64,000 bases of DNA from Melastoma dodecandrum. Its lineage: Eukaryota; Streptophyta; Magnoliopsida; Myrtales; Melastomataceae. Made by a program: the position numbers and the translations under genes. Shown piece by piece: positions 1 through 8,664 of this stretch (the stretch's first letter is position 1; each line of letters begins with the position of its first letter). The DNA lies in contig JARUPY010000536.1 in assembly GCA_029817715.1 (NCBI GenBank), forward strand, positions 372,001-436,000, in the 5' to 3' direction. The notes under the pieces were generated by a model. It saw nothing but the letters and a program-made list of their open reading frames with translations, was not told where the DNA came from and ran no database searches.

Positions 1-181
1 AGGGCGACTGACGGCCGCCATTCCGTCTGACTGGAGGCGGTACGACGAAACGGGGGGCGCGCGACCTCTGGAGGGGCGATGGACCCACCGCCCGACGAAT
101 GCACGACGCGGGCGGGCAATTAACCCTTCGCTTCCACTCGGGGCTGTAGGCTGAAGCAAGTTCCAGGCCAGGAGGGGCCAG

Positions 182-1708
182 GTGGCGCTCAGTCCGCGTC
201 TCGAGTTCAGGCAAGGTCAAAGCCTCGTCATCACGCCGCAGCTGCAGCAGGCCATCAAGCTGCTGCAGCTCTCCAACCTCGAGCTCGACGCCTTCGTCGA
301 GGCCGAGCTGGAGCGTAACCCGCTGCTCGCGCGCGAGGAGCCGGACGAAGCCGACCCCGCGCCCCATGACGACTCCCCGCCCGTGGGCGAGGCGGAGACG
401 CTGGCCATGAGCGCGCCCGGCGGCGCGGTCGAGTCCGACCTCGACGCCCGCCACGACGACGTCTACGCCGACGCCTCCCCCGGCGACCGGGCCTGCGGCG
501 ACGCCGCCCCGGTCGAAGGCGCCGACGCCGGCGGCGTGGTGGACTGGTCCAAGGCCTCCAAGGGCGGCGGCTTCGACGACGACGGCGAGGGCATGGACGC
601 CAACCTGCGCCGCGAGCTCACCCTGCAGGAGCACCTGGAGGCGCAGATCGCCATCCTCGGCCTGGTGGGAGCGGACGCGGCGATCGCCTCCGTCCTGACC
701 GACGCGGTGGACGAGGGCGGCTACCTGCGCGCCGACGTCGAAGAGGTGGCCGAGCGCCTCGGCTGCCCGGCGGAGCGGGTGTCGGGCGTGCTGACCCGGC
801 TGCAGGGGCTGGACCCCACCGGCGTCTACGCCCGCGACGTGCGCGAATGCCTGATGCTGCAGCTGAAGGAGCGCGACCGCCTCGATCCCGCCATGCAGGC
901 CCTGCTCGACAACCTGCCGCTCTTGGCCCGGCGCGACCTGCCGGCGCTGCGCAAGCTGTGCGGCGTGGACGACGAGGACCTGCGCGAGATGATGGCCGAG
1001 GTGCGGGCCCTGACGCCCCGCCCCGGCGCGGCCTTCGGCGGGGGCGAGCCCGCCCAGCCGGTGGTGCCGGACGTCTTCGTGCGCGAGGACGGGCTCGGCC
1101 TGTGGCGGGTGGACCTGAACAGCGACACCCTGCCCAAGGTGCTGGTAGACCGCCGCTATCACGCCCGGGTGTCCACCGGGGCGCGCACCGAGGCGGAGAA
1201 GACCTTCGTCGCCGACTGCCATGCCCAGGCCAACTGGCTGGTGAAGAGCCTGGACCAGCGCGTCCGCACCATCCTGAAGGTCTCCACCGAGATCGTGCGC
1301 CAGCAGGACGGCTTCCTGGCCCTGGGGGTGGAGCACCTGCGCCCGCTGAACCTGAAGACCGTCGCCGACGCCATCGGCATGCACGAGTCTACCGTCAGCC
1401 GGGTGACCTCGAACAAATACATCGCCACTCCGCGGGGCGTGTTCGAGATGAAGTTCTTCTTCACCTCCGCCCTGGCGTCCACCGACGGGGGCGAGGCGCA
1501 TTCGGCCGAGAGCGTGCGCCACCGCATCCGCAACCTGATCGACGGCGAGCAGGACAGCCGCGACGGCGTCCTGTCCGACGACCGGATCGTGGAGATCCTC
1601 AAGGAGACCGGCATTGAGATCGCCCGCCGCACGGTGGCCAAGTACCGCGAGGCGATGCGCATTCCCTCGTCCGTGGAGCGGCGCCGCCTGGCGATGGCGG
1701 TGGGCTGA
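182..1708 (+). CDS. rpoN: RNA polymerase sigma-54 factor
   Basis: Alternative sigma factor that directs RNA polymerase to -24/-12 promoters and needs AAA+ activators to melt DNA. The 508-residue protein has the full family layout: a glutamine/leucine-rich N-terminal activator-interaction region (about 8-50), an acidic linker (50-140), the core-binding region, a helix-turn-helix near 388-412 (containing TVADAIGMHESTVSRV) and the diagnostic RpoN box ARRTVAKYRE near 481-490. The start is GTG, chosen because AGGAGGGG sits just upstream and the protein opens with the usual LSPRLEFRQGQSL. It heads the conserved rpoN-hpf-ptsN group. Bases 1-181 before it hold no gene that I can see. Confidence 0.97.
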   Translation: MALSPRLEFRQGQSLVITPQLQQAIKLLQLSNLELDAFVEAELERNPLLAREEPDEADPAPHDDSPPVGEAETLAMSAPGGAVESDLDARHDDVYADASPGDRACGDAAPVEGADAGGVVDWSKASKGGGFDDDGEGMDANLRRELTLQEHLEAQIAILGLVGADAAIASVLTDAVDEGGYLRADVEEVAERLGCPAERVSGVLTRLQGLDPTGVYARDVRECLMLQLKERDRLDPAMQALLDNLPLLARRDLPALRKLCGVDDEDLREMMAEVRALTPRPGAAFGGGEPAQPVVPDVFVREDGLGLWRVDLNSDTLPKVLVDRRYHARVSTGARTEAEKTFVADCHAQANWLVKSLDQRVRTILKVSTEIVRQQDGFLALGVEHLRPLNLKTVADAIGMHESTVSRVTSNKYIATPRGVFEMKFFFTSALASTDGGEAHSAESVRHRIRNLIDGEQDSRDGVLSDDRIVEILKETGIEIARRTVAKYREAMRIPSSVERRRLAMAVG

Positions 1709-1849
1709 GCGTTCAGGGATTCTCGCCCCGCTCCGTGCGGAAACGGGCTTGATTCGGCTCTGAACTTCGGCGTCTGATGGGACGTTAGCCTCTGCTGTGG
1801 GGCGACGTTCCGCCGCCCCGCAAGCTTCTCAGCTTACGGACGGACGCGA

Positions 1850-2548
1850 ATGGCTTCTACCAACGGCACCCCCCAGAACCCGGCCCTGGTCCCGCTGAAC
1901 GTGGCGGTTTCGGGTCGCCACATGGCGGTCGGCGAGGCGCTGCGAACCCGGATCACCGACGAGCTGAACGCCGGCATCGGGAAATACTTCGAGCGGGGCG
2001 GCAGCGCCGAGGTGACCCTGATTAAGGACGGCCACAGCATCTGCTGCGACGTGGTGGTGCTGCTCGCCACCGGCCAGCAGCTGGTGGTGCGCGGCCAGGC
2101 CGCCGACGCCCACACCGCCTTCGACACGGCCCTGACCAAGCTGGAGACCCGCATCCGCCGCTACAAGCGGCGCCTGGTGAACCACCACGGCGCCAACGGC
2201 GCGATGAAAGGCGACCCGGAGATGGCCTCGCTGGTGGTGCTGCGCGCCCCCGACGACGAGGACGAGGCGGCCGACGAGGACTGGGGCTCCGACGGCTCGG
2301 CCGGGAATGGCGCGCCCGCGGCCATGATCATCGCCGAGGCCCAGGCCCCGCTGAAGACCCAGACCGTGTCCATGGCGGTGATGGAGCTGGACCTCACCGG
2401 CTCGCCCGTCGTGCTGTTCCGCAACGCCGCCCACGGGGGGCTGTCGGTGGTCTACCGCCGCACCGACGGCAACATCGGCTGGATCGATCCTGAGCGCACG
2501 CCCGTTTCGCCCGTTGTGACGCGCTCGCCACAGCACGCGCGGATGTGA
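1850..2548 (+). CDS. hpf: Ribosome hibernation promoting factor, long form
   Basis: Binds the 30S subunit and dimerises 70S ribosomes into inactive 100S particles in stationary phase or starvation. At 232 residues it is the long form: an N-terminal S30AE/YfiA domain (about 10-110, with VSGRHMAVGEALRTRI and the basic stretch TRIRRYKRRL), a variable acidic linker, and a C-terminal dimerisation domain (about 170-225, VVLFRNAAHGGLSVVYRRTDGNIGWIDP). It lies between rpoN and ptsN, the usual alphaproteobacterial and gammaproteobacterial order. Confidence 0.95.
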   Translation: MASTNGTPQNPALVPLNVAVSGRHMAVGEALRTRITDELNAGIGKYFERGGSAEVTLIKDGHSICCDVVVLLATGQQLVVRGQAADAHTAFDTALTKLETRIRRYKRRLVNHHGANGAMKGDPEMASLVVLRAPDDEDEAADEDWGSDGSAGNGAPAAMIIAEAQAPLKTQTVSMAVMELDLTGSPVVLFRNAAHGGLSVVYRRTDGNIGWIDPERTPVSPVVTRSPQHARM

Positions 2549-2611
2549 TATGCGCCCCGCCCGCCGCGACGTTATGGTCGTTGCGGGCGGACTTTCAGGA
2601 CTTTCCCCTCG

Positions 2612-3076
2612 ATGGACATCGGCCAGTGGCTCGAGCGGAGCGCGATCGCGCTGCGCCTCGGGGCGGACAGCAAGCGCCAGGCGCTCAGCGTGCTGGCGGA
2701 TGTGGCGTGCCGCATCGTCGGGCGGCCCCAGGCCGAGGTCCTCGACGCCCTGCTCGACCGTGAGCAGGAAGGCTCCACGGGCGTGGGCTATGGAGTGGCC
2801 CTACCCCATGCGCGCTTGGCGGGACTGTGCGGCCTGAAAGCGGTGTTCGTGCGGCTGGAGACCCCGGTCGATTTCCAGGCCGTGGACGACCAGCCGGTGG
2901 ACCTGCTGCTGGCCCTGTTCGCGCCCCAGGGCGCGGGGGTGGAGCATCTGCGCGCGTTGGCCCGCGCCTCTCGCGCGCTGCGCCGTCCTGAGCTGCGCGA
3001 GCAGCTGCGCCACGCCCGCTCGGTGGACGCCATCTACGCCCTCCTGGCGCAGGAAAGCTCGACCACGGCGGCGTGA
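2612..3076 (+). CDS. ptsN: PTS IIA-like nitrogen regulatory protein
   Basis: EIIA-Ntr component of the nitrogen phosphotransferase relay, a regulatory phosphoacceptor rather than a sugar transporter. The 154-residue protein is one PTS EIIA type-2 domain, with the phosphorylatable histidine at about residue 66 in GVALPHARL. The gene follows hpf by about 60 bases and is probably cotranscribed with or downstream of rpoN-hpf. Length and motif fit the family with no anomalies. Confidence 0.95.
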   Translation: MDIGQWLERSAIALRLGADSKRQALSVLADVACRIVGRPQAEVLDALLDREQEGSTGVGYGVALPHARLAGLCGLKAVFVRLETPVDFQAVDDQPVDLLLALFAPQGAGVEHLRALARASRALRRPELREQLRHARSVDAIYALLAQESSTTAA

Positions 3077-3106
3077 GCCTCCTCCCGGGTGGGAGGAGGC
3101 GGGATG

Positions 3107-3364
3107 TCAGTGGACGGAGACGGGCGCCAGTTCGTGCGCCAGGGCGGCGGCGTAGGCGGACTCGCGGTCGGCCAGCACCGCCAGGCGCGCGCCGTCGGCG
3201 CTGTGGACGGCGTAGAGGGTCTGGTCGGGGGAGAGCTCGATCGACTCGCGCACCTCGTCGGGGGTCTGCGCGAGGATGTCCTCGACCTTGACCGGGCGGA
3301 CATAGACCAGGTCCGGGGCGCCCAGCGCCGCGAAAGCTTCATTGGTGAGCGAGTGCGTCATCAT
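3107..3364 (-). CDS. DUF1150 family small protein
   Basis: An 85-residue protein of the DUF1150 family, which is common in Alphaproteobacteria and of unknown function. It begins MMTHSLTNEAFAALGAPDLVYVRP and carries the family signature of a short beta-rich body followed by LYAVHSADGARLAVLADRESAYAAA. AAGGAGG lies just upstream of the ATG. It is directly downstream of the Hsp20 gene on the same strand (45-base gap), a pairing often seen in this class, so the two are probably one heat-shock transcription unit. The function in proteostasis is inferred only from that linkage. Confidence 0.85.
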   Translation of the reverse strand: MMTHSLTNEAFAALGAPDLVYVRPVKVEDILAQTPDEVRESIELSPDQTLYAVHSADGARLAVLADRESAYAAALAHELAPVSVH

Positions 3365-3409
3365 AGACCGCCTCCTTGATACTGAGGAACGCCCGCATGG
3401 GCCGCCGGT

Positions 3410-3829
3410 TCAGCCGGCCCTGCGGATGGGGATGTGCTTGACCGAGCGCTCCGGCTCCGGCCGGACGACGTCCAGGTGCAGCAGGCCGTGCTCAAGCACC
3501 GCGCCTTCCACCTCCATGCCGTCGGCCAGGATGAAGGTCCGCTGGAACCCGCGCGCCGCGATCCCGCGGTGCAGGTAGGCCGACCCTTCCTTGTCGGAGT
3601 CGCGCTTGCCGACGACCAGGAGCTGGTTGTCCTCCACGGTCACCTCCAGCTGGTCGGGCGAGAAGCCCGCGACAGCCATGGTGATCCGCACGCGGTCGGC
3701 GGCGACCTGCTCCACGTTGTAGGGCGGATAGCCCTCAGAAGCGGCCTTCGCCGCCCGCTCGATCAGCGCCCGGGTCTGCTCGAAACCGAGCAGAAAGGGG
3801 CTGTCGAACACGAGCGTTCGCGTGGTCAT
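3410..3829 (-). CDS. Hsp20/IbpA-type small heat-shock protein
   Basis: ATP-independent holdase chaperone that binds unfolding proteins. The 139-residue protein has a short N-terminal arm (FDSPFLLGFEQTRALIERA), an alpha-crystallin domain (about 35-130: YPPYNVEQVAADRVRITMAV, a GFSPDQLEVTVEDNQLLVVGKR core, GIAARGFQRTFIL) and a short tail ending KHIPIRRAG with an IPI-like motif. I placed the start at the internal ATG giving MTTRTLVFD, because that matches IbpA-type N-termini and has GAGGG upstream. The open frame continues further 5' but does not look coding. A candidate heat-shock promoter lies about 80-110 bases upstream. Confidence 0.93.
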   Translation of the reverse strand: MTTRTLVFDSPFLLGFEQTRALIERAAKAASEGYPPYNVEQVAADRVRITMAVAGFSPDQLEVTVEDNQLLVVGKRDSDKEGSAYLHRGIAARGFQRTFILADGMEVEGAVLEHGLLHLDVVRPEPERSVKHIPIRRAG

Positions 3830-3911
3830 CGTCAAAGCCCTCGTGACAAGCGACTTCGCCGGCGGAGCCCTGCACCCACAAGCGGCATGCAGGCCTCCCT
3901 CGACCTCGATC

Positions 3912-3939
3912 AGATGGCGTTCGCGCGAGGCGTTTTCAA
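3912..3939 (-). promoter_or_regulatory. Candidate sigma-32 promoter of the Hsp20 gene
   Basis: On the minus strand TTGAAA (3939-3934) is followed after 14 bases by CGCCATCT (3919-3912). This resembles the heat-shock sigma consensus CTTGAAA-N11-16-CCCATnT. It would give a leader of roughly 75 bases before the Hsp20 ATG, long enough for a ROSE-type RNA thermometer. I did not fold the leader. Confidence 0.5.
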
Positions 3940-4073
3940 TCGCGCCCGTCGTTTCCCCCGCCAGTTGAAAGCGCACGATCCGGGCAGCCGGACCGGTCAG
4001 GCTGCGTTCCGGGACCAGCCGCCGGGCGCCGCGGACAGACCGTCGCGCGCCTGGCGAGGAAGAGGAGGGCGCG

Positions 4074-4646
4074 ATGCGCGCGGTGATGATCGGGGCCGCC
4101 CTGTTGGCCTCTGCGGGCCTGGCCCAGGCAGGCGGCTTCGAGGGCCATGGCGGCGCGCCGGCCCGCGGCGGGGTCGCGGCCTCCGACGCAGCGACGGCGT
4201 CGGCTTCGGCGTCTGGCGAGGCGCAGGCCGGCGCAGGCTTCGCCGCGCGCGCAGGCGGCTACGGCCGCTTCGGAGGCGGCCATGGCGGCGAGGGGTTCGA
4301 GCATGGCCGCGGTGGCTTCGGACGCCGGGGCGAGGAGGGGGATGGCCGCCGCGGCTACGGCTACGGCTTCCCCTACTGGGGCTATGGCGCCTATGGCGCG
4401 CCCTACGGCTACGGCGAAACGGAATATGGGTGGGCGGAGCCCTACCGCGCCCAGCCCCAGGAACCCTATGGCTTTTCGGAGCCAGGCTATCCCGCCGAGC
4501 CGCCCCCGTATGCGCCGCGCCTGGCCGCAGTGCCCTATGGCCCCTGGGGTCAGGGCGCCTATTCCTACGGCTACGCCGGCTATGCCGAGACGCCCTCGCT
4601 CGACACCAGCGCGCCCGCCTTCTACGTCCCCGGCTGCGGCTGCTGA
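4074..4646 (+). CDS. Secreted Gly/Tyr/Pro-rich low-complexity protein
   Basis: A 190-residue protein with a clear Sec signal peptide (MRAVMIGAALLASAGLAQA, cleaved after AQA), then a Gly/His/Arg-rich stretch (about 50-100) and a Tyr/Gly/Pro-rich stretch (GYGYGFPYWGYGAYGAPYGYG and similar). It ends PGCGC. No catalytic domain is visible. Such proteins are usually envelope-associated or extracellular and intrinsically disordered. It converges on another Gly-rich secreted protein gene (4720-5184) with a shared terminator between them. I do not recognise the family. Confidence 0.7.
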   Translation: MRAVMIGAALLASAGLAQAGGFEGHGGAPARGGVAASDAATASASASGEAQAGAGFAARAGGYGRFGGGHGGEGFEHGRGGFGRRGEEGDGRRGYGYGFPYWGYGAYGAPYGYGETEYGWAEPYRAQPQEPYGFSEPGYPAEPPPYAPRLAAVPYGPWGQGAYSYGYAGYAETPSLDTSAPAFYVPGCGC

Positions 4647-4659
4647 GGGCCACATATGA

Positions 4660-4690
4660 CTTGGCCCCGCAGGCGACCTGCGGGGCCAAG
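4660..4690. terminator. Perfect 14-bp hairpin between convergent genes
   Basis: Two 14-base arms (4660-4673 and 4677-4690) are perfect reverse complements around the 3-base loop CGA. The hairpin sits between two convergent stops. The flanking T tract is poor, so it may rely partly on Rho, but a bidirectional terminator is the simplest reading. Confidence 0.7.
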
Positions 4691-4719
4691 CTTATAGCGA
4701 CGGGAGGGAAGGCCGGCGC

Positions 4720-5184
4720 TTACCAGCCTTCGTAATCGTCGTCGTCGCCGTAGTAGCTGTAAGGATAGTAGCCGTAGCCATAGCCATAATAAGGGCTGTA
4801 GTAGCTGTCGGCCACCGCCGCGCCGAGCGCAGCGCCGGCGAAAGCGCCGCCCCAGTAGGGCCAGTAGCCGCCGCCCCAGCCGTAGCCGCCGCCGCCCCAG
4901 CCGCGACCATAGCCGTAGCCGTAACCGCCCCAGCCTCGATCGCCGCCCCAGCCGTGGCGCTCGCCGCCCCACCCGCCGTGTTCGCCGCCCCAGCCGCCGC
5001 CATGGAAGCCGCCGCCGCCGTGAAAGCCTCCACCTCCGTGGAAGCCGCCGCCGCCGCCGTGGAAGCCCCCGCCGCCGCCGTGGAACCCGCCGCCCTCATG
5101 CTCGGCGGCCGCGGTCTGAGCGGTCCCCAGCATGGCGCCGAACGCTAGTGCAACTGCGGCCCCCGCCGTGAACAACCTCTTCAT
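4720..5184 (-). CDS. Secreted glycine/histidine-repeat protein
   Basis: A 154-residue protein with a Sec signal peptide (MKRLFTAGAAVALAFGAMLGTAQTAAA) followed by about seven tandem FHGGG-type repeats, then Trp/Tyr/Gly-rich sequence and an acidic tail (YYGDDDDYEGW). A short alanine-rich segment (AGAALGAAVADSYY) resembles a glycine-zipper-like element. The start was placed at the internal ATG because GGAGGA lies just upstream and the signal peptide starts there. The His/Gly repeats could bind metal, but that is speculation. It converges with the Gly/Tyr-rich gene at 4074-4646. Confidence 0.75.
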   Translation of the reverse strand: MKRLFTAGAAVALAFGAMLGTAQTAAAEHEGGGFHGGGGGFHGGGGGFHGGGGFHGGGGFHGGGWGGEHGGWGGERHGWGGDRGWGGYGYGYGRGWGGGGYGWGGGYWPYWGGAFAGAALGAAVADSYYSPYYGYGYGYYPYSYYGDDDDYEGW

Positions 5185-5355
5185 TTCAATCCTCCGGACT
5201 CTGAAGTCCTCCTCGGACGTCTTAACGCTGCATATGGGGTTTCGCTCCGGGGATTCAGCTGGCGCGGGCAGGGCGGGCGGGTCCATTCGCGCGTCCGGCG
5301 CTCTCGCACCTGCGGCGCCGCCGCGCTATGAGGCGCTAGATTTGTCGAGGACCGC

Positions 5356-5799
5356 ATGAGCGAGAACACGGCCGCCACGACCCTGGAGGCCATGTCGGTG
5401 GGGCAGAGCGCCGAGCAACTGCGCACCGTCAGCGCCGAGGACCTGGCCGGCTTCGCCGAGGTGTCGGGCGACCACAACCCCCTGCACATGGACGAGTCCT
5501 ATGCCGAGGCCTCGCCGTTCAAGGGGCGGGTGGCGCACGGGATGCTGCTGGGCTCCTGGATCTCGGCCCTCCTGGGCGAGCGGCTGCCTGGACCCGGCGC
5601 CATTTATGTCTCCCAGAGCCTCAGCTTCAAACGGCCGGTGCGGATCGGCGACGAGGTGCTGACCCGCGCGGAGGTGCGCGAGGTCGACCTGAAGGCCGGC
5701 CATGTGCGCCTCGTCACCCGCTGTTCGGTCAAGGGCAAGACGGTGCTGGAGGGCGAGGCGATCCTGCGCGCCCCCCGGGCCGAGCCGCGCGTGCGCTGA
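5356..5799 (+). CDS. MaoC-family (R)-specific enoyl-CoA hydratase
   Basis: A 147-residue hot-dog-fold hydratase/dehydratase that adds water to trans-2-enoyl-CoA (PhaJ-like). The catalytic dyad is visible in SGDHNPLHMDESYA (Asp about 39, His about 44), followed by FKGRVAHGML, the second conserved segment of the family. Length is typical for single-domain R-hydratases. The gene is followed after 9 bases by ribF and they may be cotranscribed, although the functions are unrelated. The substrate (beta-oxidation, PHA precursor or other acyl-CoA) cannot be read from the sequence. Confidence 0.88.
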   Translation: MSENTAATTLEAMSVGQSAEQLRTVSAEDLAGFAEVSGDHNPLHMDESYAEASPFKGRVAHGMLLGSWISALLGERLPGPGAIYVSQSLSFKRPVRIGDEVLTRAEVREVDLKAGHVRLVTRCSVKGKTVLEGEAILRAPRAEPRVR

Positions 5800-5808
5800 G
5801 GGGTCAAG

Positions 5809-6753
5809 GTGTCGCTTCACGTCCTCAACGGCTGGCGGAATCTCGAGGCCGTGCAGCGGGGCGCCGCCCTCGCGCTCGGCAACTTCGACGGGGTGCATCG
5901 CGGCCACCGCCAGGTGATCGCCGAGGCGGCGCGCGCCGCCCGCGCGCTGAACGTCCCTCTCGGCGTGGTCAGCTTCGAGCCGCATCCGCGCCGCTGGTTC
6001 AACCCGCACGCCCAGCCCTTCCGCCTGGCGAACCTGGACCAGCTGGAGCGGGTGCTGACCGGGCTGGGCGTCGAGCGGCTGTACGTCCTGCCCTTCGACG
6101 CCGAGATGGCCGCCCTGACCGACGAGGCCTTCGCCGCCGAGGTGCTGGGCGGGGCGCTGGGCGCGCGGCACGTGGCGGCGGGCTTCGACATCAGCTTCGG
6201 CGCGGGCCGCACCGGCGATCCGGACGCGCTGCATCGCTATGGGGAGCGCTACGGCTTCACCGTCTCCATCGCCTCGGCGGTGGGGGATGTCGGCGGCATG
6301 AAGTGCTCGTCCAGCGCCGTGCGCCAGGCCCTGCGCGACGGCGATCCCAGGGGCGCGGCGCGCATCCTGGGCCGGCCCTTCGCCATCGAGGGGGTGGTGG
6401 TGCACGGCGACCAGCTCGGCCGCACCATCGGCTTTCCCACCGCCAACATCTCGCTGGAGGACTATGTGCGCCCGGCGTTCGGCATCTACGCCTGTCGCAC
6501 GCGCCTGGCCGACGGGCGCGAGGTGCCGGGGGTGGGCTACATCGGCCGGCGACCCACCGTGGTCGACGGGGTGGACGAGCGGCTGGAGGTCCACCTGTTC
6601 GACTTCGACGAGGACTTGTACGGCCAGACGCTGGAGGTCGATCTGGTCGAGATCGTCCGCGGCGACCGCAAGTTCGACAGCCTGGACGCCATGGTCGAGC
6701 AGATGGCGCGCGACGCCGAGGCGGCCCGCGAGCTGCTGACCCCGCCGCTCTGA
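5809..6753 (+). CDS. ribF: Bifunctional riboflavin kinase / FAD synthetase
   Basis: Makes FMN from riboflavin and FAD from FMN. The 314-residue protein has an N-terminal FAD synthetase (nucleotidyltransferase) domain with GNFDGVHRGH (about 24-33) and FEPHPRRWF, and a C-terminal riboflavin kinase domain with GRTIGFPTANI, the GxYACRTRL region, and EVHLFDFDEDLYGQ. The GTG start follows an AGGGGTCAAG stretch and gives the usual short N-terminus. A string of palindromic repeats begins 8 bases after the stop codon. Confidence 0.95.
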   Translation: MSLHVLNGWRNLEAVQRGAALALGNFDGVHRGHRQVIAEAARAARALNVPLGVVSFEPHPRRWFNPHAQPFRLANLDQLERVLTGLGVERLYVLPFDAEMAALTDEAFAAEVLGGALGARHVAAGFDISFGAGRTGDPDALHRYGERYGFTVSIASAVGDVGGMKCSSSAVRQALRDGDPRGAARILGRPFAIEGVVVHGDQLGRTIGFPTANISLEDYVRPAFGIYACRTRLADGREVPGVGYIGRRPTVVDGVDERLEVHLFDFDEDLYGQTLEVDLVEIVRGDRKFDSLDAMVEQMARDAEAARELLTPPL

Positions 6754-6760
6754 TCTCTTG

Positions 6761-6915
6761 CTCCCCCAGCTTCGCTGGGGGAGTACCCGCGAAGCGGGGG
6801 AGGGGGCCGACCGGCGCAGCCGGTCGGAATGCGACGGTTGCGGCGGCGTCTTCCGCGCTCCGCGCGGCCCCTCCGTCGCCGTCCGGCGACACCTCCCCAT
6901 TGAACATGGGGAGGG
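6761..6915. repeat. REP-like composite palindromic repeat, locus 1
   Basis: A run of GC-rich hairpins fills most of the ribF-lysK gap: CTCCCCCAGC-TTC-GCTGGGGGAG (6761-6783), then CCCGC-GAA-GCGGG, then CCGACCGGC-GCA-GCCGGTCGG, then CCCTCCGTC, CACCTCCCC and ATGGGGAGGG blocks. The same order of blocks recurs at 9850-9990 and 13855-14008, so this is a dispersed intergenic repeat family. The first hairpin may also end ribF transcription. Confidence 0.8.
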
Positions 6916-6989
6916 AAGACTCCGCTCGGCTTGGTGTCGTGCGGATCAACCCGTTGACCCACGGCCACCCCGTCCGTATCGCCACCGCC

Positions 6990-8660
6990 ATGCTGCAAGG
7001 TCTGAGCCCTCTCGCCCACGACGCCCGGAGCTGGCCGTTCGAACAGGCCAGGAACCTGCTCGCCCGGGTGCTGCGCGTGCGCCTTACGGGCGAAGCGCAG
7101 CACGAGGCCGCGCGCCTGATCGCCGAGGACCAAGCCGCCGACGCCGTGGCGCGCTTTCCGGCCCTTACCGCCGCGCCGGTGACGCTGGAGACGGGCTATG
7201 GCCCCTCGGGCCTGCCGCACCTGGGCACTTTCCAGGAGGTGCTGCGCACCACCATGGTGCGGACCGCCTTCCGCGCCCTGACCGACGACCGCATCCCCAC
7301 CGAGCTGATCTGCTTCAGCGACGACATGGACGGCCTGCGGAAGGCCCCGCCCAACCTGCCCCACCAGGACTGGCTGGCGGAGGACATGGGCAAGCCCCTG
7401 ACCGTCGTGCGCGACCCGTTCGAGGAGGCGGAGAGCTTCGGCCTGCATAACAACCTGCGCCTGCGCCGCTTCCTGGACCAGTTCGGCTTCGACTACCGCT
7501 TCCAGTCCTCCACCGCCGCCTATCGAGCCGGGCTGTTCGACGACAAACTGCGCCTGGCGCTGGAGCGGTTCGACGACATCCAGGCGGTGATGCTGCCGAC
7601 ACTTGGCCCTGACCGGCGCGCCACCTACTCCCCCTTCCTGCCGATCAGCCCCACGACAGGGCGGGTGCTTCAGGTCCCCACGCTGGAGCGGAACCTGGAA
7701 CGCGGGACCATCGTGTTCGAGGACGAGGACGGGTCGAAGGCCGAGGTCCCGGTCACCGGCGGCCATGTGAAGCTGCAGTGGAAGCCGGACTGGGCCATGC
7801 GCTGGGCCGCGCTCGCCGTCGACTACGAGATGAGCGGCAAGGACCTGATCGACTCGGTCAAGGTCTCCAACCGCATCTGCAAGGTGCTGGGCGGCGTCCC
7901 ACCGGAAGGCTTCAACTACGAGCTGTTCCTAGACGCCGAGGGGGCGAAGATCTCCAAGTCGAAGGGCAACGGCCTGTCGATGGAGGAGTGGCTGCGCTAT
8001 GGCGCGCCGGAGAGCCTGGCCTATTATCTGTTCGCCTCGCCCAAGTCGGCCAAGCGGCTGCACTTCGACGTGATCCCCAAGGCCGCCGACGAATACCTGC
8101 AGCAGCTGGACGCCTATCCCGGCCAGGAGCCGGCCAAGCAGATCGACAACCCGGTCTGGCACGTCCACCAGGCGGATCCGCCCAAGGGCGGCTCGCCGGT
8201 CAGCTTCTCCCTGCTGCTGAACCTGGTCTCGGCCGCCAACGCCTCGGACAAGGCGATCCTGTGGGGCTTCTTGGAGCGCTACATTCCCGGCGCGACGCCG
8301 CAGAGCCAGCCCCTGCTCGACCGCATGGCCGACAACGCTCTGAACTACTACGAGGACGTCGTGAAGCCGACCAAGCGCTTCCGCGCCCCCGACGAACGGG
8401 AGCGGGCGGCGCTGGAGGACCTGGCGGCGCGGCTCCGGAACCTGGCGCCGGGCGCCGACGCCGAGGCGATCCAGGCGGAGGTGTACGAGGCGGGCAAGGC
8501 TGCGGGCTTCGAGCCCCTGCGCGCCTGGTTCGGCGCCCTGTACGAGGTGCTGCTGGGCCAGCCCCAGGGCCCACGCTTCGGCTCCTTCGCCGCCATCTTC
8601 GGGCTGGACCGCACCCTGGCGCTGATCGATGACGCGCTGGCGGGGCGGTTGGCCGCCTGA
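6990..8660 (+). CDS. lysK: Class I lysyl-tRNA synthetase
   Basis: Charges tRNA-Lys. The 556-residue protein is the archaeal-type class I enzyme used by many Alphaproteobacteria instead of LysS. The HIGH-equivalent is PHLGT at about 76-80 in GPSGLPHLGTFQEV, and the KMSKS-equivalent is KISKSKG at about 320-326. The C-terminal half is the helical anticodon-binding region. The frame is open well upstream. I chose ATG at 6990 because MLQGLSPLAHDARSWPFEQ matches the expected N-terminus and the upstream part lies in the repeat block. No strong ribosome site is visible there, so the exact start is uncertain. Confidence 0.93.
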   Translation: MLQGLSPLAHDARSWPFEQARNLLARVLRVRLTGEAQHEAARLIAEDQAADAVARFPALTAAPVTLETGYGPSGLPHLGTFQEVLRTTMVRTAFRALTDDRIPTELICFSDDMDGLRKAPPNLPHQDWLAEDMGKPLTVVRDPFEEAESFGLHNNLRLRRFLDQFGFDYRFQSSTAAYRAGLFDDKLRLALERFDDIQAVMLPTLGPDRRATYSPFLPISPTTGRVLQVPTLERNLERGTIVFEDEDGSKAEVPVTGGHVKLQWKPDWAMRWAALAVDYEMSGKDLIDSVKVSNRICKVLGGVPPEGFNYELFLDAEGAKISKSKGNGLSMEEWLRYGAPESLAYYLFASPKSAKRLHFDVIPKAADEYLQQLDAYPGQEPAKQIDNPVWHVHQADPPKGGSPVSFSLLLNLVSAANASDKAILWGFLERYIPGATPQSQPLLDRMADNALNYYEDVVKPTKRFRAPDERERAALEDLAARLRNLAPGADAEAIQAEVYEAGKAAGFEPLRAWFGALYEVLLGQPQGPRFGSFAAIFGLDRTLALIDDALAGRLAA

Positions 8661-8664
8661 TGTC

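Noticed and set aside
5037..5100. Tandem GGCGG-rich repeats in the Gly/His gene as a possible regulatory repeat
   Set aside because: They are explained by the FHGGG coding repeats of the protein.
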